Shown one piece after another: positions 50,901 to 61,100 of a stretch of DNA of 64,000 nucleotides. The notes under the pieces were generated by a model that saw only the letters and a list, made by a program, of their open reading frames with translations, was not told where the DNA came from and ran no database searches. The stretch comes from Bugula neritina (lineage: Eukaryota; Bryozoa; Gymnolaemata; Cheilostomatida; Bugulidae): contig OZ037765.1 in assembly GCA_964035545.1 (NCBI GenBank), forward strand, positions 8,150,698-8,214,697. Direction: 5' to 3'. Within the stretch, counting starts at the first letter, position 1. Each line of letters begins with the position of its first letter. Made by a program: the position numbers and the translations under genes.

Positions 50901-53900
50901 ACCCTACACATTTTTAGAATAATCGCCATACAATTTGAAGACAATTGGTATTGAAAAACCTTAAATATGATATCAATTATTAATGAAAGGCGGTGCAAGA
51001 TTGCCCTGTGCTCAAGGATTGCCCTGTGCTCAAGGCAAGGCCAGGTAATTGTATGTCCAAGAAAATTAGCCAAGATTAAGCCTTTCAGTTATTCATCCAT
51101 AATGATTGCTGCTATATGAAATATCATACTTGGCAGCATATATTGTCAGCATTAAAAATAGCAGCAAAAAGATTTTAAACACTTGATGAAAAATATTAGG
51201 TGATCAGATGAGTCTGAAAGTTCCCATTGTTTCATTAAGCAAACAAATCTGTCATTCAACTAATGACAGATTAATCAATTGAATTGGCTGTTTTCTCTCA
51301 TTCTATTAATGAAAACAATGCATTTCTGTAAGCAGGACAAAGATTAGCAATTATGGCAGCAAACAGCTACAAATTGTAAACAATAGTTATAAGCATCTCT
51401 CGCAACTTTGGACTGGGGTTCAGTTCAATTTATAACAAGATTCTTATCATTATATCCTAGCTGCTATTATTTGAGATATATGGAGCACTTTGAATCCACA
51501 AGGTGTTTTGAAGCCTAAAATAAATTGGCAGACATTTTCATTTTAAAAATTGCTAAGCCTTTGTTTATATGCACTATAAAATTGCTTGAGCTGCAATTAA
51601 TTGGTAAACTTTTTAAATTTAAAAAATCTGAGCTAAAAAATTGAACTTAGCAAAACATTGCAGAGAGAGTGGAGTGAATAAAGAATTTTTACTAAAACTG
51701 AGCAAATGTTGACCAAGTTTGTTTAAATTATGAGGTAACAGCAGTATTCCTATCAATGAATTAAAACTCTTTGGAGTTATCCTTCAATGTTTCTTATAAC
51801 AGTTACTGATAGTGCTGGCTGATTTATTTGGAATTGCTTTTTAGAGAGGAGAAAACTTCACACAAGAAGACCATAGGATTTGTCTAAGCCTAGGGCCACA
51901 CTGTGCGTATTTTCGCATGCGAAAATTGAAATCACAAGTAGCAAAGGTGTCCACTGTACGCGTTGAGAAAACATTCCCACTTGTAGCTCAGCATTCTCCG
52001 TCGTCGTCACCTAATTGGCTGGTAGTTATTCAGCGAGCCCAATTTCTTTATTTTAGTGCTACATTCCAGTAAATTGCGTTTTATTGAAAGCGAGTGCGAT
52101 TTAAAAATGAAAGCTTTATTTATCACTCATCACACGCATCATTGACGCTACAGTGGACACCTTTGCTACTTGTGGTTTCAATTTTCGAAAATACGCACAG
52201 TGTGGCCCTAGGCTTAGGCTGCAAGCTGAATGAACTTCTATTAAACATTGGAAATGTAGTGATTAACAATAAGATAGCCTCAGTTTAAGCAAGTAAAGAC
52301 GTATTCCCATTAATAAAAAAAACTCATGCTTGTTTTTATGTTTCCATCTGTGTGAAAACCCATGGTGGTAAGGTTTTTTTAACTGGCAAAGAACTTGTTT
52401 CTTTTGTGGCAAAAAAGCAGTATGCCCTTCGTATGTCACATATTCAACTACTGTGCTCTAACCACTAGACCATCGATGCTTTATCGTACTCTAATTAATT
52501 TACCTTAATTTGTAAACTAAAGGTAACAAAATTGGCAAGAAAAAAAATGCTATTTTCCAATCGCTGCAAGCTAAACTTTAGAGAATCAATATTTCACCAA
52601 CCTCACACTAGAATATTATTCAGGGCAAAAAAATACAAAAAAGTTTGGGTGTTAAGAACTCACTTCTTCTAGGGTCCGGCCTGAATAATCCCACTACAAA
52701 ATATAAAACACAGAATTATTATTATAACTTCAAAAATATTAATTTATTACCAAAAGATACTATGCTGGGCAACTTACATTTTAACCAAGTTTTAGTTTTG
52801 AGCATCATACGGTAAAAACTAACTGTAGATAAATTAGAAAATGTTTGAAGCAACATTTTTTTACCATTGTGTCCCATATATATAATTTTAATAGATAATT
52901 AATAATCAACATTATACAATAACTAATGAGTAACTTGTAGTGACTACCATTTGATAAGAATAATTAACTTATTTTTATCTGAAAAAATATTTTTAAAAAT
53001 AATCCTTAAAAAATTTGCTAAGAAGTTGGAAAAACCCTTTACAAAACTATTTTAATACACAAACATTTCAAGAAATTCTATTATAATTTATTATAAATTG
53101 TTCCACAGTGAAAGCGAAATTTTTGTTGCAACTACAATTACTATATTATAGCAGATAAGTGACAATTAATCAGCTTTTTACTTAAATTATCAAATTTTTA
53201 ATTTCTGCTAGTATTTTTGCAAGTGTTTTATCAAATATCTAAAGATTTGTCAATGATGATTTTAAACATATTTAATGACAATAAAGCATATATTAGACTT
53301 AAGTTGTTTAATTATTGAAAATTTAATTTCACAATTTTAGTAACCCATGAGAGGTAGTTTGGACCTAGTAAAGTTGATTGGGTACATAGAAACAGTAAAG
53401 AACAGCATCTAGGAAATATGAATGTTTCAATTTATGAATTATCTGCCCATTTACTATTAAAGAAGAAAACAGCTTTGACCAGATAAACAGCTTTAATTCA
53501 AACAAAACACTTACCTAAAAATCTGAATATATCATAGATAGAGGAATACACAAATCTAAAGGGCAGGTATAGCAACTGAAGGCCCCATGTAGTCATGCTC
53601 CATCTTTCATCGGCATGAGCAACACGCCGAAACACCCTTAAAGTATAATTCAGAAATCAGTTGTACAATACAAACCATTGCACCATAAATTCACTTACGC
53701 TAATAATTTTAGGAATTTAAAATAAGACAAAGAATATTCAAGTAGAAGAAAGACTTACCTCTGCTGAGATCTGTTGTCAACTGTGGGAGTTGGTGCGGGA
53801 ATACGTCTTCTCACTTCAGGCTGGTCAGGTGGAGGTAAAGGTTGCTCATCATAGACTCCAGATACGCCCTCTCTTTCGTTGAATGTGTCCTGCACTGCTC

Positions 53901-55162
53901 TCTACACAAAAAGTATGAGTTGGATTTACCACACTTTTTATCAAATTCTAATCTTTAACTTACTTTAGTTGAGTTATATAACCACCAGTAGCTCTGGGAA
54001 ATGCTACCTTTATCATTACTTTGTTGATGGCTATGCCTCTTGCTACCAACAAAATATGTCACTTTTGAAAAATAGAACAAAAGCAATTTGTTTTTCTTTA
54101 AATGCAAATAAAAAGATCACGTAATGACAAGGAATACGGAAGGACATACAACAGCTGAAAAATTTAACTAGGCCAATTTAAAATAGTAAAACAAAAAATT
54201 ATTGATGGTTCACCTCCAAATCCCAGAAATGATTTTCTAGTTTTTGACGACATTCTTCTAAATCTTCAATGCCAGTTAGTTCCTAAAACGAAAATATGCA
54301 TAATATTAAATGCAGGTTCAACAGTCCAACAATAAAACTTCTTTGTCTTTATTTCATGCATTGCAACATTGAGCATTGTATATTAGCTTCTCAGTTCGAC
54401 TAACAAAAATGGCAAGAAGCAACAGAAAAAATATTAAATTAATAGCAACAATTTTATATTCACAACAGTTTTATCTTTTTTATTATCAATTATTGACATT
54501 AAACAATAACGTTAATAAAAACTTGACACCTTAACACTTAAATTAAATAATTATATATATAAGCAGTAAGTATAATACAGGTTATTGTTAATTCAATGTT
54601 TATATTTGTCTTTATAAACTATTGAATGAATGAATCAATCAATAAAATCTAATTTAAATATAAATTTTTACTATAAATTATATAAGCTAGTCAAGAACAA
54701 TTTACAAGTTAAGTCCATTAGTTGGACAAGTTATGTCAAAGCTGGGTGAATTAGTCAACGAATTTAGAACACTAAAGTCAACTAATATTTTTATTCAGGT
54801 GCTACCATAGCTGTTACCATGAATATAAATATCAATATGCCCACGGTACCTAACCGAACTAAATACACATACACATATTAGGTCAATTAGTCACTCTATA
54901 TTCACATCGACTTATTTAGAATTTTAAAGCAATAAAATGAAGATGGTTATGACAATAGTAACTCATCAACTCATCAATAACTATTAAATCACTTTCACTC
55001 AAACTTAAATCACACAAAAGAAACTCAAATTATAGTATATACCTGAAACTGGTTAATCTTGGCTACTTCTTCTCCATCTCTATTTTCACTTTCAGAATTT
55101 AAAGTTGCGTTTCCTTGCAAATCATGCCGACCTTCATCACCATTTTCTCCAGCACTAGCCAT
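35989..55162 (-). CDS. FAF2: FAS-associated factor 2 (UBXD8/ETEA)
   Basis: p97/VCP adaptor anchored in the ER and lipid-droplet monolayer, acting in ER-associated degradation and droplet turnover. Thirteen exons join in phase: 55043-55162 (ATG), 54214-54282, 53759-53901, 53515-53636, 52664-52693, 50693-50793, 39765-39942, 39457-39555, 38083-38161, 37333-37414, 37047-37136, 36528-36671 and 35989-36165, giving 477 residues (human 445). Domains in order: UBA (ELTGIEDLEECRQKLENHFW), hydrophobic membrane hairpin (LQLLYLPFRFVYSSIYDIF), UAS thioredoxin-like domain (EELKFLLVYLHGDDHQDTD to HSYPFLAVIVLKENRMTVV), a charged coiled coil (KKKEEEDKALEEERQRQQ) and UBX (CIKILLKLPSSNRIERRY ... NFPRKVLPC, containing the FPR p97-contact turn). 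The intron between exons 6 and 7 is about 10.75 kb and filled with mobile elements. All other introns are ordinary. Confidence 0.96.
40860..42944. mobile_element. 2.1-kb foldback element with about 0.8-kb inverted arms
   Basis: The left arm (about 40860-41714) reads in reverse complement as the right arm (about 42123-42944), nearly base for base, around a spacer of about 400 bases. The outer ends are AATAGACGATGTAAATTT and its complement. The left arm carries a roughly 35-base segment after 41658 that the right arm lacks, and one small indel differs near 41491. Each arm contains the same open frame in opposite directions (41269-41604 plus; 42302-42535 minus). It resembles no protein I know and is probably non-coding. 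Inside each arm two related sub-repeats occur (TATAATGGTGATATTTTAGA and TATAGTGGAGAGTATTCTAG types). No clear target-site duplication is seen. It lies in the large FAF2 intron. Confidence 0.8.
42960..43480 (+). mobile_element. Possible 3' end of a non-LTR retrotransposon with AATC-repeat tail
   Basis: A patch less AT-rich than its surroundings (about 42990-43200) is followed by an AT-rich stretch, a T run at 43348, and a tail CAATAAATCAATCACTCAAT running to CAATCAATCTAAC at about 43475. A short tandem tail after a non-repetitive body is typical of LINE or SINE 3' ends. No reverse-transcriptase motif is visible, so the assignment is weak. Confidence 0.25.
44139..44620 (-). pseudogene. C-terminal CXC-type cysteine region of transposon copy A
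   Basis: On the minus strand DVRSLKCSACTDVCQCKDC lies downstream of a region equivalent to the copy B segment ANYQAAIWRR...IKWMIQASVPEHVY. In uncharacterised animal transposon proteins with this layout, a PTxxxLxxHxxRANYQAxxW block precedes a CXC-type cluster ending C..(T/A)C.CK.C. Here the cluster is partial and separated by stops. The role, presumably DNA binding, is inferred. Confidence 0.6.
45353..45786 (-). pseudogene. HEEADT / SQDTDV region of transposon copy A
   Basis: Two overlapping minus-strand frames encode LDHEEADTKLCYMQNIL and, after a frameshift, IIKSQDTDVFILSLAICKTL. The pair HEEADT...(S/P)DTDV recurs in uncharacterised transposon-borne proteins of animals. The Asp/Glu-rich spacing suggests a catalytic metal-binding core, but I cannot name the family. 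Confidence 0.55.
46816..50046 (-). mobile_element. TIR DNA transposon, copy B (decayed, tandem with copy A)
   Basis: This 3231-base second copy is in the same orientation as copy A, with the same termini, flanked by TA at 46814-46815 and 50047-50048. The first TA is shared with copy A. Matching protein pieces on the minus strand are 49482-49778, 48600-48810, 47683-47883 (KDELNLHVKRANYQAAIWRR, IKWMIQASVPEHVYCKV) and 47419-47646 (LKCSAYTDVCQCKDC). It differs from copy A by scattered substitutions and indels (for example the missing ACATCAGTGTC-type segment near 48723 and a TACTAA repeat near 48335), so both copies decayed separately. No intact frame remains. Confidence 0.85.
50816..51880. other. 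FAF2 intron 5, no gene seen (left part)
   Basis: AT-rich intronic sequence between FAF2 exons 50693-50793 and 52664-52693. A short direct repeat GATTGCCCTGTGCTCAAGG occurs twice near 51000-51035 and CCCAGACCAGTGT twice near 50829-50853. Otherwise unremarkable up to the MITE. Confidence 0.5.
51884..52217. mobile_element. 334-bp MITE with about 70-base terminal inverted repeats
   Basis: The left end CTAAGCCTAGGGCCACACTG continues with GTGCGTATTTTCG, then AAAATTGAAATCACAAGTAG and CAAAGGTGTCCACTG. The right end is its reverse complement, except that the left copy carries an extra CATGCGA. The interior has no coding potential. The CCTAGGGCCACAC terminus recalls hAT-type non-autonomous elements, but I see no 8-base target duplication. 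It is in a FAF2 intron. Confidence 0.85.
52395..52490 (-). repeat. tRNA-like sequence (SINE head candidate)
   Basis: On the minus strand GATGGTCTAGTGGTTAGAGC is a textbook tRNA D-arm/A-box sequence. The expected B box is degenerate (AGTTGAATATGTGACA region), and no acceptor-stem pairing is visible. A decayed tRNA gene or a SINE head are both possible. Confidence 0.4.
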
Positions 55163-56021
55163 TATGGTGTACACTGATAATCACCATCATAATAGTAACA
55201 GCAAAATATATTAATACTAATACACTTATTACCACATTGCATATATACCAATTAATATTATATTCATAATAAAATATTTTAACTAAGGTAACCACACTAA
55301 TACTATAACTAATATATATGTATATGCAACGATTAAAAGTTAAAAGATGGAGTACAATTATTACTCTCACCCTTAGTAGAGTAATACTAATACCATGCAG
55401 ATTGTCACCAAATGAGACAGTTTTAAATGCCATCTGGCTCTTGCGTTAGTTTTTGGCTCTGCCTCATCACAACTGCTTATTATTATGATTATCATTATAA
55501 ATATATATAGATATATTGATAATATTATTACCATTATGATTAGCTTCATGGATGTACTTAATTTTATTTGTTTTATTATTTAATTTTATTGAAAAATATT
55601 TTAATAGCTACTGCTAGTAAAATAGTATTAGTACAAGGCTGTAAGTATTACATTTGCTATTAGTCTTAGACATTCACATTATGATTAGACTTATTATTAG
55701 TTGTATTTAGTATTACTTTATTACAACATTATAAACAATAATTATAATAGTAATACTCACTATTAGTACTACCATTATAATTATAGTAATAGTAATTATA
55801 ATGGTAATACTAATACGAATACGGAATAGTGAGTATTACTATTACTATTCGGATTAGTACTACTGCTGTGATTATTATATTTGTAATTAGTATTACGAAT
55901 TATTAGTAATTGTAAACTCTAAGTCAAACGGAAACTGTGATATAAAAGTTGAAATGATTACTGTTATGACTTATGAAAAGGTGTAGCCTTAGGTGCAAGA
56001 CTAAGTATCAGTCTTCAGTAC

Positions 56022-56533
56022 CAGTCGTTTCGTACACCTGTCGTTTCATATACAAGTGGCCATTTCGTTCACAAACTGCTATCCATTTCGTACCCAAAAT
56101 CAAAAATAAATTAATCCACTGGATAATCACTTGAAAGTCAAATAATACTGGTTTACTTATTTATTGCATCCCATGTCGCCTAATGATCAATGTTTTATAT
56201 TAATCTATTGTATATTATGATAAAACTAAATGGGTTATTATTTATTTTTATGATTATAAATCATTATATTTATCAAATACAATTTATTGAACATGCTATG
56301 TTTTTAATTTTATTTTGATCAATGCTAATGTTTATATTAATCTATTATTGCTGTACTACTTATACATCAAATAACAAATAAATATCATAAAATATGTATT
56401 TTATTTAATTTATACTGATGTGTACGAAATGGCCCGAAAAAGTAGGTACAAAACAGCCCGAAAAAGTGGGTACGAAACGGCCCGAATAAGTGGGTACGAA
56501 AGGACTTATGTACGAAATGACTTGCACCCGTTT
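56022..56533. mobile_element. About 510-bp TIR element with TTTCGTAC sub-repeats
   Basis: The left part contains GTCGTTTCGTACACCTG, TCGTTTCATATAC, CCATTTCGTTCAC and CCATTTCGTACCC. The right part carries the same motif reversed, including a 24-base unit GTACGAAAYGGCCCGAAAAA-GTGG repeated about three times at 56420-56493, then GTACGAAATGACTTGCACC. Opposed, motif-rich ends around an AT-rich core fit a non-autonomous DNA transposon. Confidence 0.6.
56421..56500 (-). repeat. 24-base tandem repeat, about three copies
   Basis: GTACGAAATGGCCCGAAAAA-GTAG is followed directly by two variants with single-base changes. It makes the PTYSGxFV repeat in a minus-strand frame, which I regard as non-coding. 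Confidence 0.8.
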
Positions 56534-57465
56534 CACCTTCATTAAACTTGTACACTGAGTACTTTGAAGTTCATAATTTAAAGGCTTATACAAATTTATA
56601 GTATTTTACAGTTATTCTTACAATTAGTTCTAGTCTAAGTTTAATATTATTATAGTTATACACTTTTAGTTATACTTATAGTTTAACTTAATGTTATACT
56701 AAATTTAATGCGTATAGTCATTTCATATTTGAGTTATACTATAACTATTAACTAACATTAACTTTAAGTTTAACTATTACTATTAGCATTACATTTACTT
56801 TTAGTTCACTAATAAAATATTGCTTATAAGTTATATCAATTAGCATCATTTAAGTTATACTATAACTAGAAAATTAAGTATAACATTAAATTTAATGATT
56901 AAGTATAATTATTACTATTACTATTAGTATTAGCATTACTAAACTATTGCTATTAGTATTAGCATTACATTTACTAATAAATAATTAATTATCATTTATA
57001 TTATTATTAATTAACATCATAATCATTGCATGGTTTATAGTAATACTAATACTAATAGTAATAGTATTATACTATTACTATTACTATTAGTATTACCATT
57101 ACTATTACTCAGTATTAGTAATAGTATCAGTATGAGTATTACTATTAGTATTACTAATAACTAATAAGTAATAACTAATACTCAGTATGAGTACTACTAG
57201 TACTACTACTAATACTAATAGTAATAGTAAAACTAAAATTTAAATATAATTAAATCAGTACAACTAAAAGAAAAAGTAAAACTAAAAGTAAAACTAAAAG
57301 TAAATTACTAGCACTAGCAGTATATGTAAAACTTTAAAACTAAGTATCAGTATGACTTACAGTTACACTGTAACTATATTATAAGTATATCAGTATCACT
57401 TTTGATCATACTATCATCCTTTAGAGTTTATATAATTTTTGCCTTTTTTATGCCAGCAAAATAAA

Positions 57466-57645
57466 GGCCATAGCTTCTAGTTGAGTGGTAGAGAGAAGTT
57501 CTGACAGAGCTCACCAATTAGAAAGGTCAATGTCGCAAGTTTTAGCTCCAATCGGGCAGGATTCGTTTGGAATTATTTGGAGGGATAACTCCGAGAAAGG
57601 CCATCCACGTCAGTAGGCGTTGCCCCTTTTTATAATTATTTTGCT
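57466..57645 (+). repeat. tRNA-derived SINE candidate
   Basis: TAGTTGAGTGGTAG at 57478 matches a pol III A box. About 60 bases later GCAAGTTTTAGCTCC is a degenerate B box (normal GGTTCGANTCC). A less AT-rich body (GGAGGGATAACTCCGAGAAA, GTCAGTAGGCGTTGCCCC) continues to a T run at about 57630. The layout is that of a tRNA-derived SINE with a body, between FAF2 and ACSS2. Confidence 0.5.
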
Positions 57646-57798
57646 CTCCTATTTTATTCTGGCCAGACTATGAAATCACTACAGACAATCCTAACAAATA
57701 CATGGCTTGTTACCTCTAAAAATCTTTCTATGGACTACTACATACGCGTAAATACACAACACTCAACATTTTGACCACTAAACTATGATCATAATGCG

Positions 57799-57808
57799 TT
57801 TATTTATT
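57799..57808 (-). terminator. Candidate poly(A) signal of ACSS2
   Basis: TTTATTTATT on the plus strand gives overlapping AATAAA motifs on the minus strand about 310 bases beyond the ACSS2 stop. Confidence 0.4.
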
Positions 57809-58114
57809 GAAATTTTAAACTACAGAAAACACTAAAATTCTGCATGAATGCTGTAAAATTAATATTACTATATTAATATATAACATCATAAGTAAAGTTT
57901 AGTGTCTAAATATAGATATTGCAAATTGCTCATTGCAGATTTGATAAAAAATTGAAAAAATCACCAGAATTTGAAAGCGCAAATGTGTATATATAATACC
58001 CTGCCACATAAAAGTTTAACATACAAAATCACCATTTAGAATGTTATGATGGCTAGTATGTAAAACATATTAATAGAAACTAATATGCAGTTAGTCAGAC
58101 TGATAAGTCGATGT

Positions 58115-61100
58115 TTACACTGTAGATGGTCTGAGAGAGAAAAGGGTATCAACCACCGACTCGTCCGCCATTGTTGACACGTCACCAAGATCTCTGTCCC
58201 CTCGAGCAATTTTTCGAAGTACTCTCCTCATAATCTTACCGGATCTAGTTTTAGGGAGACCTGGGGCATTTTGTAGCATATCTGGTTGAGCAAATGCTCC
58301 AATTTTTGTTCTTACTACAATTAAACAATGTTGTATAAGCTAGCTGGATCAATCCATGATAATGGATACTAAAATATCTATGCAGCACTCTTTCTATATT
58401 AGTAAAACATTAAACTTTAATTTAAAAAGTTCAAGTTTGCATCCTTCATTGTAACACCGTATTATCATAAACTATATGAAAATATTATATAATATATCTA
58501 TTACCAGCAGCTTTGAGTTCCGTCACCAAGTCCTCAGTAAACTCTATACCCTACAACATACAACAGTGTAAACTTAGGAAGAATGTGGGACATTTTTATA
58601 GATACTTAAATCACACAGACAGACCGTGTTAGGTTCTATTAGACATTTATAATCGATTGTGGACTGGGTTAAGCTTCTCAGACCTGCTGCGACATTAAAA
58701 CAGATACATGCCTACGATACACGCTAAGAGCTAACTTATTAGAAAGATCAAAGCTGCACAAAGAAGTCAAATTACACATGGGAGTTGAGGTGTATAACTG
58801 ACATAAACACAGAAATAGCTCAACAAAGTTTGGCAAACAGTAAAGTTTGGTTTGATCACTTGAGTACTTCGCTCATTTTTTATTTGGAATATTAATACAA
58901 TTAATGATGCATAAACTTCACAAATTGTCTGCTTCAGAAAGTAACACATATTAACCTTTACATCATTCAAACAACTGAGCAAGCAAATAGGAAACATTTC
59001 TTAGACAAGTAGTAGTGCTGTATACCTGACACAAAGTCACAAAACAGTATGTACTCTCTCCTTTGATGGAATGTGGCTGAGACACAACTGCTGCCTCAAC
59101 TACACTGCTGTGCTCTATTAATGCTGACTCTATTTCAGCAGTGCTTAGTAGATGACCCGAGACATTTACCATGTCATCAATACGCCCTGTCACCCATATG
59201 TACCCATCCTGAAATAGTGATATAGTAATATACACTTGATATAGTAATATGCGACTGTAATTGTAATAAACAATCACTAGAAATTTAAAATAAGCAGATG
59301 GGTTCTCAAACAGCTGCATCAAGCTGGTAACTTACTTCTTGGTCTACAGCATTTCATACCAAAGCATAAGTCAGAGTGATTATTGATTGACAGTGAGTCA
59401 TAAGCTAGCTGTTAGCCAAATGAATTAGTGTCAAGTGAGCATGTGCTAGTACCAGCTTATAAGTCAAAAAGTCATATGCATGGCATTTGGACTAACCTTG
59501 TCCATTTTAGCTCCATCACCGGTGCAATAGTAACCTGGAAACTTTTTGAAATAAGTTGTTTCAAACCTTTGATGATCGCCATACACAGTCCTCATTATTC
59601 CAGGCCATGGTTGGGAAAAGACCTAAACAATTAGAACACATCTTACAAGTGTCTACTGAAGACGCCAATTAATGTTTTTTTATTTCAGCACATTTATTGT
59701 GAAAATGTTGGTTGCAATTTAACTGGTTGCGTTTGACATGTAGCAATAAGTAAACTATAGTTAGTCCAACAAATTGGTGGCTCTAAATCACTATTGACCA
59801 TAGTAACAAGACTCCACTCATAGCACCAGGAGAGTACCAACCAGATATCCTTCTTGATCAGTCTCCACGGGCTTGCAATTCTCGTCAACAATGCTTGGCT
59901 TTATGCCAAAGAATGGGAATGATGCAGAACCTGGCTTCATGGGTGTACAACCAGGCAGAGAGGTAATTGCGTGGCCCCCAGTTTCAGTTTGCCAGAATGT
60001 ATCGACTATAGAACATCTAGCATCACCAACCACATTGTAGTACCACACCCATGCTTCAGGGTTAATCGGTTCGCCAACTGTACCCAAAACCTTTAGAGAA
60101 CTCCTGTCATATCTACAAATTTTATACTCAAAATCACAGTCACAAACCTCATATAATAGACACTTCTTCAATTAACTTCAGTATTTATATAGAAATTAGC
60201 CCAAAAGCAAGAGCTTCTTACAAAGAAGCAAGTAAACAAATAATTAGCTACAAAAAACAATGCAAGTAATACTTATAATGCCTACTTTTTAACTATTTCA
60301 TCTCCGTATTTCATCAAAGCTCTTATTGCTGTAGGAGCTGTATAAAACTTGGTAACTTTGTATTTATCTACTATTTGCCAGAGTCTCCCTGCATCTGGAT
60401 AGAATGGCGTGCCTTCGAACTACATTCACAAATAAATTAATAAGTAAAACCAATAATTTATGCAAGACTACTAGGAAATGGTTAGAAGATTTGAACCAGA
60501 ACTGAAGTGAATTATTTATATCTATTGTATTAGGCACAAAGCCAACTATAAACAAAAATATCATATCACATACATGTAAAACTTATACTGCTTGCACATA
60601 TCATTGAAACAGCTACATACATAGAACTGTTAATGTGTATTTCCAGTAGTATATAAAACAACAGTACTTACAATGACACTGGTGCACCCATTCAACAGCG
60701 GGCCATAGCAAACATAAGTATGACCAGTGATCCAGCCAACATCTGCAGTGCACCAGTAAATATCACCATCGTGATAGTCGAATGTATACTTGAAGGTAGT
60801 AGCTGCATAGAGCATGTAACCCCCAACAGTGTGAAGAACACCTTTCGGCTTTCCTGTTGAACCACTGAAAATCATACATTGCAATAGAGTTTATGACCTT
60901 TTAATAAGTCGACTAAACTGTTCAGTTTAGAATTACTCCACGGATAAAATGATGATTGGCATTTTTCAGTCACACTTGTCAAAATATTCTATACAAAGAT
61001 TTCAAAGTGCAACCAAACACAAGCCAAGGCAACATTTCTAAGAAATTGTGATCCATATTTCTCAGAGTACCGCTGCTCTTATGCAGCAAACACTTCAACC

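Larger units (their letters stand above)
55190..57380. repeat. ATT/AGT simple-repeat field, with a hairpin
   Basis: Scattered arrays of TATTAC/TATTAG hexamers occur at about 55190-55330, 55480-55870 and 56600-57370. At about 55746-55847 a pair of arms (AATAGTAATACTCACTATT and its complement) with a shared inner TAATTATAATGGTA form an imperfect hairpin of about 100 bases. At about 57035-57110 another self-complementary block occurs. The region separates the 5' end of FAF2 from the 3' end of ACSS2. No gene is seen. Confidence 0.75.

Noticed and set aside
52395-52490. A functional tRNA gene
   Set aside because: The D-arm looks right but there is no matching acceptor stem or good T-arm.
56405-56593. 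Minus-strand frame with PTYSGxFV repeats
   Set aside because: Translation of the 24-base tandem repeat within a non-coding TIR element.
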